Below, in pieces: positions 57,459-64,000 of a stretch of 64,000 nucleotides of DNA. The translations under genes and the position numbers were made by a program. This DNA is from Chaetomium olivaceum (lineage: Eukaryota; Ascomycota; Sordariomycetes; Sordariales; Chaetomiaceae): NCBI GenBank assembly GCA_039881045.1, contig JAYWVB010000031.1, forward strand, positions 248,001 through 312,000, read 5' to 3'. The notes under the pieces were generated by a model. That model was not told where the DNA came from and made no database searches. It worked only from the letters and a program-made list of their open reading frames with translations. The first letter of the stretch is position 1; every line of letters starts with the position of its first letter.

Positions 57459-58127
57459 TCGATCGGACCGAGTGAAATCACTAAAATGACTAAATGATGA
57501 GAACCGGATGAAATGAAGAGCTCTCGAACGGACTTGGAACCGAAGATGACCCCCTCTTATAGAGGGCAGGCTGCTGAGTTGCCGCCCAACGACCGACAAG
57601 GGTTAACCGCCGTTGTCATATTCCCACTGTGCACCCCAAAGTCGCACAGCATTTTGACCGACAACCCTGCAGGGAGCCGGGCCACATTTGTCTGACGCCT
57701 TGTGTCCCTGCCGTGGTAGGGTGTCCCGACCTCGTGGCCCTTGGAGCTTCCACGAGTGTCCCTTCGCTCCCGCCCCGCCAACAGTCCTACTTCGATGGAA
57801 CATCCACACTCCTTCGCAGCTGAATGTCGTGAATTTTCATAATGGTATATATATCCTTCTGTAGCTCCTACGGTCATGATTTATGCTAAGTTGCGGTAGT
57901 TCAGAAGGTTCCGTCCGGTTCGGTCTGAGAGTGGTTCGAGCGACCGCTCCAGACCCCCGATCGACCCTCACTCCAGCGCCAGCTCTGTCGAAGAGTACGC
58001 TCCTCGCCGTTGGCCAACCCTGGCGTCCTTTGTTTCTGAAGACCTCCCTCTACGGCCGTCGGAGACCTTATCATTGGAACAAGACTCCATTGATGCATCC
58101 ACAACGACCAGCGGGACTTTTTCCGCA
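57459..58127. other. Divergent intergenic, kinase and NLR gene
   Basis: Contains both promoters. The plus frame of the NLR gene is open from 57900 with protein-like text (SSVEEYAPRRWPTLASFVSE) before its first Met at 58128, so an upstream exon or non-recognised start is likely near 57900. Confidence 0.45.
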
Positions 58128-61100
58128 ATGCGCCGCACTTCTTCTACCCACGTGAGCGAAACTATCTCCGCGCCACCCAGAAACGCCCAGGGCCTCACCC
58201 TCGTCCACGACCCTCAAGACTCCACGGCTGATATAGTCTTCGTTCATGGTCTTGGGGGATCTTCCTGGACCACATGGTGTTGGAAACACGATCCGTCTCT
58301 GTTTTGGCCAGCGTGGCTGCAACACGAGCAAGGGCTGTCGCATTTCAGGGTCTTTACCTTCGGCTACAATGCCAACTGGCGTGGGCCTGATACGACACTG
58401 AGCATTTTGGACTTTGCCAAGGGTCTTCTGGTACGAATGAGAGGATATGGCGACCATGACGCAAATGGAGAGACACCGATCGGGAAGGTCAGTATGTGCT
58501 GGTGTCCGAAAAAACGAGGCAGGATGCTGATGCAGTCGAATGCAGCGTCCGATCATTTTTGTTGCTCATTCGATGGGAGGACTAGTCGTGAAGAAGGTAG
58601 GTAAGTGTGAGCGTTCTTTCAAACGATTGCCTCTGATCGTGTTCAGGCTTATGTACTCGGCAAGTATGATGAACATTACGCGGACATGATCTCACACGTC
58701 CACGGCATTGTGTTCCTATCGACACCGCACCGGGGTTCATCCCATGCAACCTCGCTCAACAACCTTCTTTCTGTTATGATTGGAACATCAAATAAGGGGT
58801 ATGTCGCGGAACTCGACAGCAATTCGACCTCCATCGAGGACTTGAACGAGCAATTTCGCTCCGTCAGCAACCCTCTACGTCTGGTATCGATGTACGAAAC
58901 GCTCCCCACAAGAGTCTCTCCGGGCATCAAGAAATTGGTAAATGACTCTCTAGTACAACGTTTGACTGAGCATTACTGAGTCGTTTTGCAGATCGTCGGC
59001 AAGGACACGGGCATCTTGAACTACCCCAAAGAAATATCGGGTCCAGCAGACGCAGACCACCATACTATCTGCAAGTACCGCAGTCGGGTCGACGATAATT
59101 ACATCTTGTTCATCACGTTTCTAAAGCAGATCTCCCGGGATCTTGCACCTTCTCGTATGTTCTGACTCCGGGATGGTATGTATAAGCGTCTACTGACGGC
59201 TCAATTTAAGCGGTATCACACCCCACTGGAGAGTCCCTGCAAGAACGAGTTCACACCCTAGAGTCCATTCTCGGAATTGTTGAGAATCCAACAGAGGACC
59301 TAGACAAATTTACTAGCCAGGGCCTCCAAGGAACCGGTGAATGGCTGCGTGGACGGAAAAGCTTCGAGCACTGGCTCAGCGACCCGAGCGGAGAAGTTCG
59401 TTTGTTCTGCCTGACCGGCATGCCAGGAACAGGCAAGTCAACTCTCGCAGCTATGACGATTCGCCACCTGCAACAAGTCTTCCTTGGGCAGAGTTGCCAG
59501 CATCACTTTTTTCACCGAATCTCAGCCTACCAAGAAGAGCCTCGCCTACTGCCTCAGGTCCATCGCTTTTCAGATCGCTACCACACATGCTGCGTTTGCC
59601 GAGCGACTAGTTCGGCTGCACCAAGATGTTGGGGACGCGTTGTCATCTCAAAAGTACCAGACAATTTGGGCAAAGGTGTTTCAAGGAATCTTGTTTAAGA
59701 TCGACATCGGCTACACGCTGCACTGGGTGTTTGATGCCGTCGACGAAGGAGAGAATCCTCAGATGCTTCTCAAACTTGTCTCGCAAATCAACTCCTCCTC
59801 GAGTATCAAAGTCATGCTCCTCAGCAGACCGAACAAAGACATCACAGCAGCAGTGGGTCAACGGGCAAAAGTCGCAATTCTTGACACCATCACAACTCGA
59901 GACACCGCGCAGGACATCCGAGGATACGTACGCTCGGTGGTTACTGCCACTCTTCCGAAGGAGAGCCACATACAAACCCAGGTCATTGACCAGATTGTAT
60001 CGAGAACCGAAGGGTCATTTCTTTGGGCCCGGCTGGCTTTGGATACCTTGCACCAGAACTGGCATACACTAGGAGATATACAGAAAGCCATGGACGTCAT
60101 CCCTAAGGACATGCAGTCTCTTTATCGAAACATGCTTTTGGCTGTCAGGAGTCAGAATCAACGGCTTCAGAACATGGCTCAACGAATTCTGACCTGGGCG
60201 ACATGTAGCTTCCGGCCGATGAAAGTTTCGGAACTACAAGCCGCCCTGGAGCCCGAATTTGGTGGGTTCATCAGCCTCAAAGACACCATCATTCAGATCT
60301 GTGGGCACTTTGTCCGCATCGATGGCGATAACGTATCCTTGATACACGCCACCGCGCGAAGGTTTCTGATCACACCCGACGGGAACGACCCGGGATTCGT
60401 TTCAGCCCAGGATGGCCACGAGACACTTGCCAAGGCGTGTCTCCAATATCTCTCGGATGATCGATGGCGGCGGGCTTTTTCACAAGTCCCTGAAGCCGAG
60501 GTGGTACACAAAGATCGCCTGGCGGTTCTCTACGATACTCATCCGCTCCTGAGCTATGCGCTAAGCTACTGGGCATATCACGTACGACACGCTTCGGGCA
60601 CTTCACTATCGTTACTCCAACACCTCAAACTGTTCTTTTCAAAGCATGTTCTTTGCTGGATACAAGCCGTGGCGCTTTCACGGTCTTTAGGCACTCTCCC
60701 CCGGACGTCCCAGTACATCAAGCTCTATCTGAAGAAGCGTAAAAAGGACCTTCCGTCTTCGCTCAGTCCTGCCAGTTTAGCTGGGGGACTATCAGGTAAC
60801 AGCGAAGTTTATTTCTTGGAATGTTGGGCTGTGGACCTCATTAGGATTTTGGGGAAGTTTGGTAACAACTTGGCCGAGAACCCGTCGTCCATCTTCAAAC
60901 ACATTCCGCCATTTTGCCCTCGCGACTCGATCATCGGTCAGTTCGGCGCTCGCCAAGAGAATACCCTCATCAAAGTCACCGGCATTTCTTCCCGAAATTG
61001 GGACGACAATCTTGCTCGATTATCCGTTGGGCAAGACGAAACGGCATCTAAAGTGCGTTGTACCGGCGTCTATTTCCTGACCTTAGTATCAAGCAACGGT

Positions 61101-63210
61101 ACCGTGATCATTTGGTCTGCCGAAACTTGCGAGGAGCTCCGGAGGCTTGAACATGAGGAGTGGGTTGTCATGCTGGAAACCAACGCGACGGGGAGCGCAG
61201 TTGCAACGAGCGGCCGATTCACCTTCAAGATTTGGGATATCGCCTCCGGGCAGCTGCTTCGTACCATCACCAGAGAACCCCTGATACGACCCATGCAAAT
61301 TGCCTTTGGGGCTGTCGAGACGGATCTTGTCGTCGCTTACGAGGATTGTTCGGTTGTTTGGTATAACATTGAAGCTGGGAAGGAAGTCGAAAGGTTCACA
61401 ACCGAGGAATCTAACAAACTTCGCGGTTGTCCACGTCTGATGGTCCTGAGCCCTGACCAATCACGAGTGGCTATAGCGTTCCGAGGACGGCCAGTCTTGG
61501 TGTGGGAGACCAACGATGCTTCCCTCAACCCGCCGCGGCGATGCCTTCGTGCTGCGGACGAGATCCGGTCAAGCGAATCTGATGCGTACAACGCCCCCGA
61601 AATAGTAGTCTGGCACCCTGATGGGGATTCGCTATGTATTTTGTATCAAGACACAGTTCTCGTGTACTGGGATCTTATCGAGGACGAAAGGTCTGAGTTT
61701 GACCACACCGAAGCCCGCGAGATGGTGATAAGCAGCGACGGCGCTCTTCTCCTCACTTGCAACTTCAGCGGCGTGTTGTCCGTATGGGCGTTGCCGAGGT
61801 TCAACTTGGTCTACCGACTTCACGGCAACGACTTCGTTCGCGATATGGCATTCAGTCCGGATTCACGGCGGATTTATGATACGAGAGGGTCCATGTGCTG
61901 TGTCTGGGAGCCTGATGCCCTGGTTAGGCCAGACGACATCGACCGCCACGGGGATAACCTCAGCAGCACCGTGGATGGCTCGCTGGTCTCAGAAGCCCTT
62001 TCTGAGCCCGTGTATTCGCAAGATAGTAGCGGAACTGATGTTACCGCACTAACTTACGAGAGCGGTGGTGATTTCTACTGCTGCGGAAGGGAAGATGGAA
62101 CTGTATCAATACACGACATGAAGAAAGGGAAAGTTTCCAGGAAGGTTTGCAGCCATGGGCCCAATGTTGATGTGGTCAGTCTGGCGTGGTCATCATCGGG
62201 CAGGTTCCTCGTCAGTGGGGATGACATGGGGAAGATCATTATCAAGAAGTTGAGGTTAAAAGAGGACGGGAAGTGGGCAGTGTTCCCGGTTTTTGAGGCA
62301 AGGATCTCAGATGGAATTGCGGACCAATTTGTCTTCAGCCGAGACGAACACCTTCTGTTGATTTCCGCCCCTTCTCGCGATCAAATCTGGGACCTTGGGA
62401 CCAAGTCAATGATTTGTGAGAAGTCGAGGAACGAAGAGCGGAGCGGGCAATGGATCACTCATCCCTTCGACGAGACCCGGCTGCTGCTTGTTGAACAAAC
62501 CCGGATACATATTTACCAGTGGCGGAACCTCCAAGATGAGCTCACCCACAATATCATCACCACTACCCTGGCAGACGACGTTGAAACGCCTAGGCCAACA
62601 TCGGCAACAAACTCCGAGAAGGTCCAAGCTCTGGTTGACACAAACAATCGACGTTACCTTGTCTGCCAAACCTCACCCGAGTACAGGAAAACACGGTCCA
62701 GAAACAACAGAGAAAAGAACCTCCTCAGCTTGCTCCTGGCAACGGACCTCCAAAAGCCTACGTCGACACCGCAGGAACAGGTCCGCCGCCAACCGCTATT
62801 CGAGCTCTCAGGTCATATACAAAGCTTTTTGGGATGTTATCGCGACAAGCTTGTCTTTATTGACCATGGTAATTGGTACGTATCATTGTTTCTTCAGTTA
62901 ATCATTTCCATTTTTTTATCGGTGGCTTCGCCCGTGGACCGCAATAGAAACACCGTTTGTTCCGTATTTCTTCCAAGAATGCCTACAGACTGCGTTAATT
63001 ATATTGACGAGATTACCTGCCAGGCTTTGTACCACTGATATTTCATGGGAAGAGAACATGACGCTCAATACCCGGAAACACTTCTTCTTGCCAAGGGACT
63101 GGCTGGGAACCGAGTATGCTATGCAGCTTATCAGGTTTACAGAGCAAGGGGTTCTACTGGTACCGAGGAATGGGGAGGTGGCTATTGTCACATATGGGAA
63201 GGGCTTTTGA
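58128..63210 (+). CDS. NLR-like protein: lipase-like domain, NACHT, WD40
   Basis: STAND NTPase of the fungal NLR group, about 1,570 aa. Exons: 58128-58487, 58546-58596, 58647-58937, 58992-59154, 59211-62875, 63024-63210. The N-terminal alpha/beta-hydrolase (SesB-like) has IVFVHGLGG and the nucleophile elbow VAHSMGG. The NACHT has Walker A GMPGTGKST near 59418 and Walker B-like HWVFDAVDE. The C-terminus carries WD40-like blades (FKIWDIASG, VLVYWDLIE, VSIHDMKKG) and ends in TYGKGF. A +1 shift in the T6 run at 59507-59512, just after the P-loop, breaks the frame and leaves no intron option. Such proteins mediate non-self recognition and regulated cell death. The true start is probably upstream of 58128. 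Confidence 0.85.
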
Positions 63211-63671
63211 GAAACACTGTACCCACTACCTACCGAGGTAGCTAATGGATATTAACCTTCTACATATCAATCCTACCGCCTCACCCATTCTCTTGGTTAA
63301 CAAGGCCAATTTATGGACCAATTCTACATAAAAAACTGTCCCTTTCATGCAGCACAAAAGCCTGAATGAAGCAGCCACTCAAGCAACTTGCAGCATGACA
63401 ACTGTGTTTGATTATCCGCGGCCACGCTTACAAATACCTTTATAACTGCAAAGCAAAGAATATAATAGCTCAGGGTTTGCATGGGAACACCCAAGCAGCA
63501 GGTTGGTTGCCGAAAACGATGCCACTGCTGCAGTGGCAGGCTCAGCACAGGATGCTGATATGACCGAGGTTTGGTCCGGGGCGGGCACCACCAAATGGTG
63601 CAACGTAAATGATGGGTATTAACACATATCAAGTATCTATAAACGAACACCGAATTTTCTCCTCGCGTTCT
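63211..63671. other. Intergenic between convergent genes
   Basis: 3' flanks only. No gene supported. Confidence 0.5.
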
Positions 63672-64000
63672 TTACCCAACAAGGGGCTTGCTTCCCTTCG
63701 GAAGAGTGACCTTGAAAACCAAGGCCTGGCTGTGAAGAAATGGGACTGTGGCAGAGTCATCAACGAAACGGATCTTCCCAAAGTCGGCATATCCTGTAGG
63801 GTGTCAGCATCAAAGCCTTTAATGGTACTCAAGAAAATAGTATATCGTGGCCTACCGTTGTTGGTAATGAAGTCGTTGTCAGACAGAGTGATGAGGTAAT
63901 ACTCGTCCTCGTTCTTCCCACTGCAGCTGTTCACCTTCCCCCTGCCTTTGCCCTTACCATTGCCCTTCGCCTCGTCATCCGCATGGACAGGCAGCAGAGC
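63672..64000 (-). CDS. Small secreted-like protein, 5' end outside window
   Basis: Partial gene. The visible exons are beyond 64000 to 63856, and 63793-63672, with a 62-nt intron; the junction gives FITNNGYADFGKIRFV. The first visible residues (LLPVHADDEAKGNGKGKGRG) look like the end of a signal peptide followed by a Gly/Lys spacer. The mature part is short (about 80 residues), ends KPLVG, and has one visible Cys (SCSGKNEDEYY). It resembles small secreted fungal proteins but I do not recognise a family. The start and signal peptide cannot be judged from this window. Confidence 0.65.

Noticed and set aside
1..64000. CRISPR arrays, insertion sequences, LTR elements
   Set aside because: No spaced repeats, terminal inverted repeats, transposase or reverse-transcriptase text was seen; the organism is eukaryotic.

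Overview
The window is nuclear DNA of a filamentous ascomycete (Pezizomycotina). Genes are split by short GT-AG introns of about 50-100 nt with clear CTRAY-like branch sites. The tRNA-Met carries an intron directly after the anticodon. The families present (type B carboxylesterase, non-reducing PKS, Zn2Cys6 and AflJ-type regulators, NACHT-WD40 protein, ankyrin protein) are typical of that group. The species cannot be read from the sequence.

Layout. 0.8-3.3 kb: a zinc-finger-like hypothetical gene and a tRNA-Met(CAU). 4.1-10.1 kb: an SDR, an alcohol-acetyltransferase-like acyltransferase and a secreted carboxylesterase. 10.1-21.5 kb: genes with no evident link to secondary metabolism (C2H2 protein, multipass membrane protein, ArsB/CitM-type transporter, ankyrin protein, hypothetical protein). 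21.6-54.8 kb: a polyketide gene cluster. 55.8-64.0 kb: a fructosamine-kinase-like gene, a large NLR-like gene (lipase-like domain, NACHT, WD40) and the 3' part of a small secreted-protein gene.

The cluster is of the atrochrysone/emodin type. Its core is a non-reducing PKS (SAT-KS-AT-PT-ACP, no thioesterase), a divergently transcribed metallo-beta-lactamase-type thioesterase, an EthD-type decarboxylase and a DUF1772 anthrone oxygenase. By analogy with the monodictyphenone, geodin, agnestin and cladofulvin clusters, these would release atrochrysone carboxylic acid, decarboxylate it and oxidise the anthrone to emodin. A divergent pair of a trihydroxynaphthalene/versicolorin-reductase-like ketoreductase and a scytalone-dehydratase-like enzyme is the known module for removing a phenolic hydroxyl (emodin towards chrysophanol). 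An FAD monooxygenase, two P450s, a SnoaL-like protein, an NmrA-like oxidoreductase, a methyltransferase, a further SDR and an MFS transporter suggest a heavily tailored, possibly ring-opened or dimerised anthraquinone/xanthone. A Zn2Cys6 AflR-like activator and an AflJ-like coactivator lie head to head inside the cluster. The final product is an inference.

A striking feature is that several otherwise well-conserved genes are interrupted by single-base frame breaks, mostly in short homopolymer runs (acyltransferase, ankyrin gene twice, the 20.6 kb gene, ketoreductase twice, both P450s, the NLR gene, perhaps the PKS linker). Either the assembly carries indel errors or part of the locus is decaying. 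Gene boundaries below are spliced by eye; where a start or frame is unsure this is stated.
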